From Desulfarculus sp. (GTDB lineage: Bacteria; Desulfobacterota; Desulfarculia; Desulfarculales; Desulfarculaceae): a DNA stretch of 5,542 nt. The stretch's first letter is position 1; the number at the start of each line of letters is the position of its first letter. The notes beneath the pieces are model-generated. The model was not told the origin of the DNA. It did no database searches and was given only the letters and a program-made list of their open reading frames with translations. The DNA is taken from contig JAIUYB010000190.1 of the NCBI GenBank assembly GCA_020216625.1, positions 1-5,542 of the forward strand, read 5' to 3'. This document shows positions 1 to 5,359 of this stretch, in pieces. Both the position numbers and the translations under genes were made by a program.

Positions 1-243
1 GTCCGGCCCGGCCAGCTCCGGCAGCAGGCTGAGGTTGACGGCGAAGGGGCGGTCGCAGATGGCGCGCAGAGCGGCGATCTCCCGGCGCAACAGGTCGGGG
101 CTGGCGAAGCTCTTGGCGGTGATCACGCCCAAGCCGCCGGCGTTGCTCACCGCGGCGGCCAAGGGCGCGCGGGAGAGCCACTGCATGGCCCCCTGCACGA
201 TGGGCGCCTCGATGCCCAGCAGGTCGGTCAGTCTGGTCCGCAT
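1..243 (-). CDS. Nitronate monooxygenase / FabK-like FMN oxidoreductase, N-terminal part (runs off window)
   Basis: The 81 visible codons begin MRTRLTDLLGIEAPIVQGAM and continue with an AAAVSNAGGLGVI segment (about residues 29-41) and a later PFAVNLSLLP stretch. These are the first strands of the FMN-binding TIM barrel of the nitronate monooxygenase (formerly 2-nitropropane dioxygenase) family, which also includes FabK-type enoyl-ACP reductases. Family members use FMN either to oxidise alkyl nitronates or to reduce enoyl thioesters. The catalytic region is not visible, so these roles cannot be separated. The start is well supported: an AAGGAG ribosome site lies at 252-257, 8 bases before the ATG. 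The gene is 54 bases downstream of the HD-GYP gene on the same strand, so the two are probably co-transcribed. The rest of the protein lies beyond base 1. Family assignment is firm; substrate is unknown. Confidence 0.85.
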   Translation of the reverse strand, partial: MRTRLTDLLGIEAPIVQGAMQWLSRAPLAAAVSNAGGLGVITAKSFASPDLLRREIAALRAICDRPFAVNLSLLPELAGPD

Positions 244-297
244 GGTGGTTACTCCTTGACCGGTCGGACGCACCCTGGCCAGCCAATCTCCGGCCGC

Positions 298-972
298 TCA
301 CCCCCGCTCGGCGGTCAGATGCCGGCGCACCCGCTCCGACTGGCGCAGCAGGGCCTCCACCACCAGGGGGTCGTATTGGACCCCGCTCAGCCGCGCGATC
401 TCGGCCAAGGCGTCGGCGAAGGTGCGGGGGCCCTTGTAGGGCCGGGGCTGCATCATGGCCGAGAGGCTGTCCGCCACCGCGATCACCCGGGCCCCCAGGG
501 GAATCCGGTCGCCCGCCAGGCCGTGGGGGTAGCCCGAGCCGTCCAGGCGCTCGTGGTGGTGCAGGATGATCTCGGCGATGCCCCCGGGCCCGTTCATTCC
601 CCTGACCGGCCGCACTATATCCGCTCCCAGCACCGGATGCAATCTGACCAGCGCCCACTCCTCCGGGTCCAGGGGGCCGGCCTTGTGCAGGATGGCGTCG
701 GGCAGGCCGATCTTGCCAATGTCGTGCAGGTGGCCGGCCACATGGACCAGACGGGCCACCGCCGGCGACAGGCCCAGCGCCAAGGCCAGGATCTGGGCCA
801 CCTCGGCCACCTCCTGGGAGTGGCAGCGGGTGCAGTGGTCCTTGGCGTCCACCGCGTTGCCCAGGGATTCGGCCAATTGATGGATGGTGTCGGCCAGTTC
901 CGGGCAAAGCTGGAGTCCGGAGCAGCCGCTGAGCAGGTCCGGGGCGGCGCGGAAGGGCAGGCTGGAATCCAT
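298..972 (-). CDS. Stand-alone HD-GYP domain protein (probable cyclic-di-GMP phosphodiesterase)
   Basis: This 224-residue protein is almost entirely one HD-GYP domain, preceded by about 35 residues with no recognisable domain. Visible signatures are the helix with DAKD and HSQEVAEVA (residues 42-59), the HD pair at 83-84 in HDIGKIGLPD, HP at 112-113, HHE at 139-141 followed by DGSGYP at 144-149, and VAD at 166-168 before RPYKG. Most residues expected for metal binding and c-di-GMP hydrolysis are therefore present. One variation is SLSAM where the family usually has an acidic residue (FDAM-like). There is no receiver, PAS or GAF domain, signal peptide or membrane segment, so the protein is probably cytoplasmic with no attached sensor. 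The ATG at 972 is the only usable start: an in-frame stop lies upstream with no ATG, GTG or TTG between. The ribosome site is weak (GTGGAAG). It is transcribed away from the ring-cleavage unit. Confidence 0.9.
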   Translation of the reverse strand: MDSSLPFRAAPDLLSGCSGLQLCPELADTIHQLAESLGNAVDAKDHCTRCHSQEVAEVAQILALALGLSPAVARLVHVAGHLHDIGKIGLPDAILHKAGPLDPEEWALVRLHPVLGADIVRPVRGMNGPGGIAEIILHHHERLDGSGYPHGLAGDRIPLGARVIAVADSLSAMMQPRPYKGPRTFADALAEIARLSGVQYDPLVVEALLRQSERVRRHLTAERG

Positions 973-1028
973 ATGCGTGCTTCCACTGGAATTTTCGGCG
1001 CAAAGACTGGTCGGCCTCCACCGGAGAC

Positions 1029-1057
1029 TATTTATTGCAAAAAAGACTCAGTGTCAA
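1029..1057 (-). promoter_or_regulatory. Candidate sigma-70 promoter for the HD-GYP gene
   Basis: Read on the minus strand, a perfect TTGACA (1057-1052) is followed after 17 bases by TAAATA (1034-1029), a weak -10 match. It lies in an AT-rich patch of a GC-rich window, about 57 bases upstream of the HD-GYP ATG. The position and perfect -35 support it; the poor -10 is the weak point. Confidence 0.45.
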
Positions 1058-1119
1058 CAATCGTTGGTTCCGCTTAGGGACAGGTGATGTTTGTGCGTGT
1101 TTCATGCTCGCTTTTTAAG

Positions 1120-1147
1120 TTGACATCTTTTTTAGCTTCTGCAAAAT
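1120..1147 (+). promoter_or_regulatory. Candidate sigma-70 promoter for the SDR-had-oah-dch unit
   Basis: A perfect TTGACA at 1120-1125 is followed after 16 bases by CAAAAT at 1142-1147 (4 of 6 matches to TATAAT). The predicted start is near base 1154, giving a leader of roughly 78 bases before the SDR ATG at 1232. It is the best promoter-like sequence I found upstream of the four plus-strand genes. A TATTAT at 1162-1167 is an alternative -10 but has no matching -35. Confidence 0.5.
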
Positions 1148-1165
1148 AGTTACAACGTAGCTATT
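1145..1165. promoter_or_regulatory. Imperfect 21-bp dyad over the predicted start site (operator candidate)
   Basis: The half-sites AATAGTTAC (1145-1153) and GTAGCTATT (1157-1165) are reverse complements at 8 of 9 positions, separated by AAC. The dyad overlaps the candidate -10 and is centred on the predicted transcription start, where a bound dimeric repressor would block initiation. Control of the unit by an aromatic acyl-CoA-responsive repressor is inference; no regulator gene is visible in the window. Confidence 0.4.
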
Positions 1166-1191
1166 ATGAAGTCACATCTCAACTGCCTGAC

Positions 1192-1211
1192 CGTCGCCCA
1201 ACCGGGCGGCG
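1192..1211 (+). other. Leader stem-loop upstream of the SDR gene
   Basis: CGTCGCCC (1192-1199) pairs with GGGCGGCG (1204-1211) around an AACC loop, giving 8 pairs including one G-U. It ends 9 bases before the SDR ribosome site and leaves that site unpaired. It could protect the 5' end of the mRNA. No known riboswitch fold is recognisable. Confidence 0.35.
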
Positions 1212-1220
1212 AACGCTCGC

Positions 1221-1226
1221 GAGGAG
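1221..1226 (+). promoter_or_regulatory. Ribosome binding site that fixes the SDR start
   Basis: GAGGAG lies 5 bases before the ATG at 1232. The longer in-frame start at 1166 has no purine-rich site before it, and its 22 extra residues do not look like an SDR N-terminus. The start at 1232 is therefore chosen. Confidence 0.8.
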
Positions 1227-1231
1227 ACAAC

Positions 1232-1984
1232 ATGCGCCTTAAAGGCAAGAAGGCCATCGTCACCGGGGCCTCCCGGGGGGTGGGTGCGGCCGTCGCCCTG
1301 GCCTATGGCCGCGAAGGGGCCGACGTGGTGGTGAACTATTCCTCCTCCGAGGGCCCGGCCCTGGAAGTGGTCAAACAGATCCAGGGCTTCGGGAGCAAGG
1401 CGGTGGCGGTCAAGGCCGACGTGGCCCAGGCCGCGGGCTGCCAGGCCCTGGTGGACGCGGCGGTGAACGAACTGGGCGGGTTGGACATCATCGTCAACAA
1501 CGCCGGTTTCACCCGCCCGGCCATGCTGCACAAGATGACCGAGCAGCAGTGGGACGAGGTGCTGGGCATCCACCTGAAGGCCGTATGGCTGCTCTCAAAG
1601 GCCGCCCATCCCCAATTCAGCGCCCAAAACTCCGGCAAGATCATCAACGTCACCAGCGTGGCCGGGGTGGTGGGCACCGTGGGCCAGGTCAACTACTCGG
1701 CGGCCAAGGGCGGCGTGATCAGCCTGACCAAGTCCATCGCCCGCGAGATGGCCCGCTACAACGTCTGCTGCAACGTGCTCTCCCTGGGCATCGTGGCCAC
1801 CGACATGACCGAGAAGATCCGCAGCGACGAGAAGCTCAAGGAAATCTACATGAACCGCATCCTGCTCAAGCGGTTCGCCGAGGCGGACGACATCACCCCG
1901 TCCTTCGTTTTCTTGGCCTCCGACGAGGCCAACTACATCACCGGGCAGCTCATCTGCGTGGACGGCGGCTACGGGATGATCTAA
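1232..1984 (+). CDS. SDR-family (FabG-like) NAD(P)-dependent dehydrogenase of the benzoyl-CoA lower pathway
   Basis: This 250-residue classical short-chain dehydrogenase has the TGASRGVG cofactor loop (11-18), the adenine-site Asp63, NNAG (89-92), catalytic Ser142, and Tyr155 and Lys159 in YSAAK. It closes with the typical ITGQLICVDGGYGM tail. Strand beta-2 ends in VNYSSS with no acidic residue, and Arg15 sits in the glycine loop; both usually indicate NADP(H). Two positions differ from consensus: His114 replaces the tetrad Asn (GIHLKA instead of the usual VNLKG), and Leu185 replaces the Pro of the PG motif. Length is normal. It is the first gene of the unit and lies 72 bases before had. Its placement suggests oxidation of an alicyclic or 3-hydroxyacyl-CoA such as 3-hydroxypimelyl-CoA, or a second alcohol dehydrogenase for the Had step. 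Family is certain; substrate is inferred from context only. Confidence 0.9.
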   Translation: MRLKGKKAIVTGASRGVGAAVALAYGREGADVVVNYSSSEGPALEVVKQIQGFGSKAVAVKADVAQAAGCQALVDAAVNELGGLDIIVNNAGFTRPAMLHKMTEQQWDEVLGIHLKAVWLLSKAAHPQFSAQNSGKIINVTSVAGVVGTVGQVNYSAAKGGVISLTKSIAREMARYNVCCNVLSLGIVATDMTEKIRSDEKLKEIYMNRILLKRFAEADDITPSFVFLASDEANYITGQLICVDGGYGMI

Positions 1985-1990
1985 CCCCCC

Positions 1991-2015
1991 GGCCGGGGCG
2001 CGCGGCGCGCCGGCC
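1991..2015 (+). other. GC-only stem-loop in the SDR-had gap
   Basis: GGCGCG (1997-2002) pairs with CGCGCC (2006-2011) around CGG. An outer GGCC (1991-1994) pairs with GGCC (2012-2015) across a two-base bulge. No T-run follows, so it does not look like an intrinsic terminator. It may stabilise or help process the transcript between the cistrons. Confidence 0.45.
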
Positions 2016-2056
2016 CCATCGACGACGCATATCGCAAGCGGTTCCGGGAGGATAAC

Positions 2057-3175
2057 ATGGCTGGCGTACCGAGTAAGATCGACACTTGGCAGATGGTGAG
2101 CCCCACCACCTACAAAAAGGACGAGAACGGCAAATTCGTGGTGGACGCCCCCGGCAAGCTGGAGCGCACCACCATCCCGGTGCCCGAGCTGGGCGCGGGC
2201 GACGCCTTGGTGGAGGTGGCCGGCTGCGGCGTCTGCCACACCGACCTGAGCTACTTCTATGACGGCGTGCCCACCGTCAGCAAGCCGCCCCTGACCCTGG
2301 GCCACGAGATCAGCGGCACCGTGGTGGCCGGCCCGTCGGTTTTGGTGGGCAAGAACGTTATCGTGCCGGCGGTGATGCCCTGCAACGACTGCGCGATCTG
2401 CGCCGAGGGCCGCGGCAACCGCTGCCTGGCCCAGAAGATGCCCGGCAACTCCCTGGGCATCTACGGCGGCTTCAGCTCCCACATCCCGGTGCCGGCCGGT
2501 GACCTCTGCGTCATCGACGAGCTCAAATTCCCCTTGAGCCATTACGCGGTGGTGGCCGACGCCGCCACCACGCCCTATCAGGCGGCCATGCGCGCCGAGC
2601 TGAAGCCCGGCGACCTGGTGGTGGTCACCGGCGTCACCGGCGGCGTGGGCGTGTACATGGCCCAGGTGGCCAAGGCCTTGGGGGCCAAGGTGGTGGTGGG
2701 CATCGCCCGCAACCAGGCCAAGCTAGACCGCGCCCTGAACTTTGGCGCGGACTATGTCATCAACTCCAAGGGTAAGGACTTCAAGGCCCTGCGCGACGAG
2801 TTCTTCGGCATCGCCAAGCAGGCCGGGGTGCCCAAGAACGTGGGTTGGAAGATCTTCGAGTGCACCGGCACCGGCGGCGGCCAGGAGATCGCCCTGGGCC
2901 TGCTGTCTTTCCTGGGCAAGCTGATCGTGGTGGGGTTCGGCATGCAGAACAACAGCTACATGCTCAGCAAGCTGATGGCCTTCGACGCCGAGATCATCGG
3001 CACCTGGGGCTGCCTGCCCAAGTACTACAACAACGTGCTGGCCATGGTTCAGGACGGCCGGGTGCAGATCGAGCCCTTCCTGGAGGTCAAGCCCATGAGC
3101 CAGATCCGGGAGGTTTTCGAACAGCAGCACAGCGGCCTGTTCGACAAGCGCCAGGTACTGACCCCGGATTTCTAG
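2057..3175 (+). CDS. had: 6-hydroxycyclohex-1-ene-1-carbonyl-CoA dehydrogenase
   Basis: This 372-residue zinc-dependent medium-chain dehydrogenase oxidises 6-hydroxycyclohex-1-ene-1-carbonyl-CoA to the 6-oxo compound (Had, called BamQ in Geobacter). The catalytic-domain signatures are GCGVCHTD with Cys60, GHE with His83 and Glu84, and probably Asp168 in VVADAATTPY. The structural zinc is bound by Cys109, Cys112, Cys115 and Cys123. The Rossmann fold begins at TGVTGGVGVYM (191-201). The C-terminal half (GWKIFECTGT, LMAFDAEIIGTWGC) recalls Had rather than general alcohol dehydrogenases. Adjacency to oah and dch makes the assignment strong. GGGAGG at 2046-2051, 5 bases before the ATG, supports the start. 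Oddity: beta-2 ends VVVGIARN, so Ala217 and Arg218 occupy the place where NAD-dependent relatives carry an Asp. This may shift cofactor preference toward NADP. Confidence 0.93.
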   Translation: MAGVPSKIDTWQMVSPTTYKKDENGKFVVDAPGKLERTTIPVPELGAGDALVEVAGCGVCHTDLSYFYDGVPTVSKPPLTLGHEISGTVVAGPSVLVGKNVIVPAVMPCNDCAICAEGRGNRCLAQKMPGNSLGIYGGFSSHIPVPAGDLCVIDELKFPLSHYAVVADAATTPYQAAMRAELKPGDLVVVTGVTGGVGVYMAQVAKALGAKVVVGIARNQAKLDRALNFGADYVINSKGKDFKALRDEFFGIAKQAGVPKNVGWKIFECTGTGGGQEIALGLLSFLGKLIVVGFGMQNNSYMLSKLMAFDAEIIGTWGCLPKYYNNVLAMVQDGRVQIEPFLEVKPMSQIREVFEQQHSGLFDKRQVLTPDF

Positions 3176-3182
3176 GAGCAAG

Positions 3183-3204
3183 CGCCGGGCGGGGTCGCCC
3201 GGCG
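3183..3204 (+). other. Perfect 9-bp stem-loop just after had
   Basis: CGCCGGGCG (3183-3191) pairs exactly with CGCCCGGCG (3196-3204) around a GGGT loop, starting 8 bases after the had stop. It is followed by TCCCCC rather than a T-run, so efficient intrinsic termination is unlikely. A role as a 3'-end stabiliser or pause site within the unit is inference. Confidence 0.5.
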
Positions 3205-3213
3205 TCCCCCTAC

Positions 3214-3245
3214 GGGCGCGGCGGCTGATGGCCGTCGCCGCTCCC
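3214..3245 (+). other. Second stem-loop in the had-oah gap
   Basis: GCGGCG (3218-3223) pairs with CGCCGC (3236-3241). After a single C/T mismatch the stem extends with GGG (3214-3216) against CCC (3243-3245). The loop is 12 bases. It ends 28 bases before the oah ribosome site and has no T-run. Confidence 0.4.
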
Positions 3246-3283
3246 AGGCTTGAGAAAAACGCAAAGCGCGAAGAGGAGGAAAT

Positions 3284-4423
3284 ATGTCTCTCAGTTGGAT
3301 GCCCAGGGATGACAAGCTGCGCAATCACCAGCTTTTCGGCAACGAGCACTGGGGCAGCGAGGACCAGGCCCCCTGCGTGGTCTACACCAAGAAACCCCTG
3401 ACCAACCCCAACACCGGCGCGGTGGTCCCCGACCTGTACGTGGCCGAGATCCGCCTCAACAACCCCCGCCAGTACAACTCCTACACCACCGAGATGGTCA
3501 AGGGCGTCATCGCCGGCTTCTTCGCCGCCAGCGGCGACCGCTCCGTGGTGGCCACCGTCTTCACCGGCACCGGCTTCGACGCCTTCTGCACCGGCGGCAA
3601 CACCAAGGAGTACAGCGAGTACTACTCCCGCCGTCCCCACGAGTACGGCGAGTACATGGACCTGTTCAACCAGATGGTGGACGCCATCCTGATGTGCAAG
3701 AAGCCCACCATCTGCCGGGTCAACGGCATGCGGGTGGCCGGCGGCCAGGAGATCGGCATGGCCTGCGACTTGGCTGTCAGCTCCGACCTGGCCATCTTCG
3801 GCCAGGCCGGCGCCCGCCATGGCTCGGCCCCGGACGGCGGCTCCAGCGACTTCCTGCCCTGGATGCTCAACATGGAAGACGCCATGTGGAACTGCGTCTC
3901 CTGCGAGATGTGGTCCGCCTACAAGATGAAGGCCAAGAACCTCATCAGCAAGGTCGTGCCGGTGCTGAAGGACGGCGACAAGTTCGTCCGCAACCCCTTG
4001 ATCATCACCGACAAGTACGTGGACAACGGCGAGATCGTCTATGGCGAGTACGTCAAGGGCGAGGCCGCCAAGGAAGCCAAGGCCAAGGTCAAGGAGCTGC
4101 CCAAGAGCTTCGAGCTGCTGGACAAGGAAGTCGAAAGGATCGTCTGGACCTTCGCCAACCTGTTCCCGGGCTGCGTGATGAAGTCCATCGACGGCATCCG
4201 GGCCAAGAAGAAGTTCTTCTGGGACCAGGCCAAGCTGCCCAACCGGCATTGGCTCATGGCCAACATGAACTACGAGGCCTTCCTGGGCTTCGGCGCCTTC
4301 AACACCAAGAAGATCACCGGCGTCGACGTCATCGACTTCATCAAGTTCCGCCAGTTGATCGCCCAGGGCGCCGCCGCCGACGAGACCACCTTCGAGGCCG
4401 TGCTGGGCAAGCCCCAGAGCTAG
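3284..4423 (+). CDS. oah: 6-oxocyclohex-1-ene-1-carbonyl-CoA hydrolase (ring-opening)
   Basis: This 379-residue enzyme (Oah, BamA) adds water to 6-oxocyclohex-1-ene-1-carbonyl-CoA and cleaves the ring C-C bond, giving 3-hydroxypimelyl-CoA. It is the diagnostic enzyme of anaerobic benzoyl-CoA degradation and is used as a functional marker. It belongs to the crotonase superfamily but is about 120 residues longer than an ordinary enoyl-CoA hydratase. The first oxyanion-loop segment is CTGGNTKEY (102-110) and the second is GGQEIGMACD (153-162), followed by FGQAGARHGSAPDGGSSDF (172-190). The extended N-terminus (MSLSWMPRDDKLRNHQLFGN) and the FFWDQAKLPNRHWLMANMN stretch (311-329) look typical of BamA. 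No truncation is seen. An AGGAGG site at 3274-3279 lies 4 bases before the ATG and is the best ribosome site in the window, consistent with high expression. It sits between had and dch. Confidence 0.95.
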   Translation: MSLSWMPRDDKLRNHQLFGNEHWGSEDQAPCVVYTKKPLTNPNTGAVVPDLYVAEIRLNNPRQYNSYTTEMVKGVIAGFFAASGDRSVVATVFTGTGFDAFCTGGNTKEYSEYYSRRPHEYGEYMDLFNQMVDAILMCKKPTICRVNGMRVAGGQEIGMACDLAVSSDLAIFGQAGARHGSAPDGGSSDFLPWMLNMEDAMWNCVSCEMWSAYKMKAKNLISKVVPVLKDGDKFVRNPLIITDKYVDNGEIVYGEYVKGEAAKEAKAKVKELPKSFELLDKEVERIVWTFANLFPGCVMKSIDGIRAKKKFFWDQAKLPNRHWLMANMNYEAFLGFGAFNTKKITGVDVIDFIKFRQLIAQGAAADETTFEAVLGKPQS

Positions 4424-4435
4424 GCGCATACCCCA

Positions 4436-4470
4436 GGCTGGCGCGCAAGCGCCAGCCGTGAAGGTTTTTT
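4436..4470 (+). terminator. Hairpin with GCAA tetraloop plus T6, between oah and dch
   Basis: GGCTGGCGC (4436-4444) pairs perfectly with GCGCCAGCC (4449-4457) around a GCAA (GNRA) tetraloop, 12 bases after the oah stop. T6 at 4465-4470 follows, but 7 bases (GTGAAGG) separate it from the stem, which is longer than in a canonical intrinsic terminator. It may terminate partially, so that dch receives less transcript, or it may protect the oah 3' end. Confidence 0.5.
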
Positions 4471-4474
4471 GAAA

Positions 4475-4527
4475 GGGGGCGCGGGGGAAAACTTTTTCGC
4501 GAAAGGGTTTCCCCCCGCTTTTCCCCC
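4475..4527. repeat. Long imperfect palindrome directly upstream of dch
   Basis: GCGGGGGAAAAC (4481-4492) pairs with GTTTCCCCCCGC (4507-4518) with one mismatch. Outside this, GGGGG (4475-4479) can pair with CCCCC (4523-4527). The central loop contains the perfect palindrome TTTCGCGAAA (4495-4504). The arms are G-run/C-run rich, unlike the flanking coding DNA. The element ends 10 bases before the dch ribosome site. It resembles a dispersed intergenic palindrome, but copy number cannot be seen from one window. Confidence 0.55.
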
Positions 4528-4548
4528 AAATCCCACGGGAGAACGACC

Positions 4549-5313
4549 ATGGCCTACCAGTTCATCGACCTTACACTGGCCAAGGGATTGGCCACCCTGA
4601 CCCTGAAGCGCGATCCCCTGAACGTGCTGAACATCGCCATGATGAAGGAGATGAACCAGGCCCTGGACAGCCTCGTGGGCCAGGAGGTCAGCCTGCTCTT
4701 GATCAAGGCGACGGGCAAGGCCTTCAGCGCCGGGGTGGACGTGGGCGAGCACCTGGGCGACCAGGTGAACGAGATGATCGAGGTCTTCCATGGCATCTTC
4801 CGCCGCATGGAGGCCCTGGGCGTCCCCTCGGTGGCCTGCGTGCAGGGCGCGGCCCTGGGTGGCGGCTGCGAGTTGGCGGTGTTCTGCGACTTCGTCATCG
4901 CCAGCGAGAAGGCCAAGTTCGGCCAGCCCGAGATCCTGGTGGGGGTCTTCCCTCCCATCGCGGCCCTGGTGATGCCTCGCCAGATCGGCTACAAGAAGGC
5001 CCTGGAGCTGATCCTGACCGGCGACACCATCGGCGCGGCCGAGGCCAAGGAGCTGGGCCTGGTCAACCACGTGGTGGCCCCCGACGAGCTGGAGGCCTTC
5101 ACCGATAAGTTCGTGGCCAAGCTGATGGGGCTCTCCGGCCTGGTGCTGCGCCTGACCAAGAAGGCGGTGGTGGGGGGCCTGTTGGAGGACAAGGACCAGG
5201 CCCTGACCGTGATCGAGAAGGTCTACCTGGACGAGATGATGCCCACCCACGACGCCGAGGAGGGCCTGCGCGCCTTCCTCGAAAAGCGCAAGCCGGTCTG
5301 GACCAACCGCTAG
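4549..5313 (+). CDS. dch: Cyclohexa-1,5-diene-1-carbonyl-CoA hydratase
   Basis: This 254-residue crotonase-fold enzyme (Dch, BamR in Geobacter) hydrates cyclohexa-1,5-diene-1-carbonyl-CoA, the benzoyl-CoA reductase product, to 6-hydroxycyclohex-1-ene-1-carbonyl-CoA. The oxyanion-hole segments are AFSAGVDVGEH (58-68) and GAALGGGCELA (100-110). Glu108 and Glu128 (in GQPEIL) match the two catalytic glutamates of rat enoyl-CoA hydratase. After GQPEILVG the usual GTIPGAGGTQRL stretch of beta-oxidation hydratases is replaced by VFPPIAALVMPRQIG, which fits a non-standard cyclic substrate. Sequence alone could also fit a general enoyl-CoA hydratase; position beside had and oah makes Dch much more likely. 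The ATG is preceded by GGAG at 4538-4541 with a 7-base spacer. The 125-base gap from oah carries two hairpins, so dch may be expressed at a different level from the upstream genes. Confidence 0.9.
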   Translation: MAYQFIDLTLAKGLATLTLKRDPLNVLNIAMMKEMNQALDSLVGQEVSLLLIKATGKAFSAGVDVGEHLGDQVNEMIEVFHGIFRRMEALGVPSVACVQGAALGGGCELAVFCDFVIASEKAKFGQPEILVGVFPPIAALVMPRQIGYKKALELILTGDTIGAAEAKELGLVNHVVAPDELEAFTDKFVAKLMGLSGLVLRLTKKAVVGGLLEDKDQALTVIEKVYLDEMMPTHDAEEGLRAFLEKRKPVWTNR

Positions 5314-5324
5314 CCTCCCCTCAA

Positions 5325-5358
5325 CCGGTCCCTGGCCCCGCCTTCGCGGCGGGACCGG
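5325..5358. terminator. Candidate bidirectional terminator between dch and the convergent gene
   Basis: CCGGTCCC (5325-5332) pairs exactly with GGGACCGG (5351-5358). An alternative inner stem pairs CCCGCC (5337-5342) with GGCGGG (5348-5353) around TTCGC. It fills the 46-base gap between two convergent genes, where a shared terminator is expected. Neither strand has a clear T-run, so the call rests on hairpin and position. Confidence 0.5.
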
Positions 5359-5359
5359 G

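Noticed and set aside
820..834. CTRCH in the HD-GYP protein as a haem c (CxxCH) site
   Set aside because: There is no signal peptide, and the His is the one conserved in the TRxHS motif of HD-GYP proteins, so the match is most simply a chance one.
256..1077. 273-codon plus-strand open frame opposite the HD-GYP gene
   Set aside because: Low-complexity Q/G/H-rich translation without domains; the minus strand encodes all HD-GYP motifs.
1166..1231. Longer SDR start adding 22 residues
   Set aside because: No ribosome site precedes it, it overlaps the predicted operator and leader hairpin, and the extension is not SDR-like.
1595..2542. 315-codon minus-strand open frame opposite the SDR and had genes
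   Set aside because: Antisense artefact with no motif; it crosses two well-supported plus-strand genes and their gap.
2723..4429. 568-codon open frame on the minus strand opposite had and oah
   Set aside because: Its product is dominated by V, G, L, H, A and D with no domain, as expected for the antisense of G/C-third-position codons. The plus-strand genes are unmistakable.
3694..4461. 255-codon plus-strand open frame overlapping oah
   Set aside because: R/Q/G-rich shifted-frame reading of oah with no domain.
4420..5250. 276-codon minus-strand open frame opposite dch
   Set aside because: Same antisense artefact; low-complexity H/Q/G-rich product, overlapping a clear crotonase-family gene.
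4549..5313. dch as an ordinary beta-oxidation enoyl-CoA hydratase
   Set aside because: The catalytic glutamates would allow it, but the replaced GTIPGAGGTQRL stretch and the had-oah context fit the dienoyl-CoA hydratase better.
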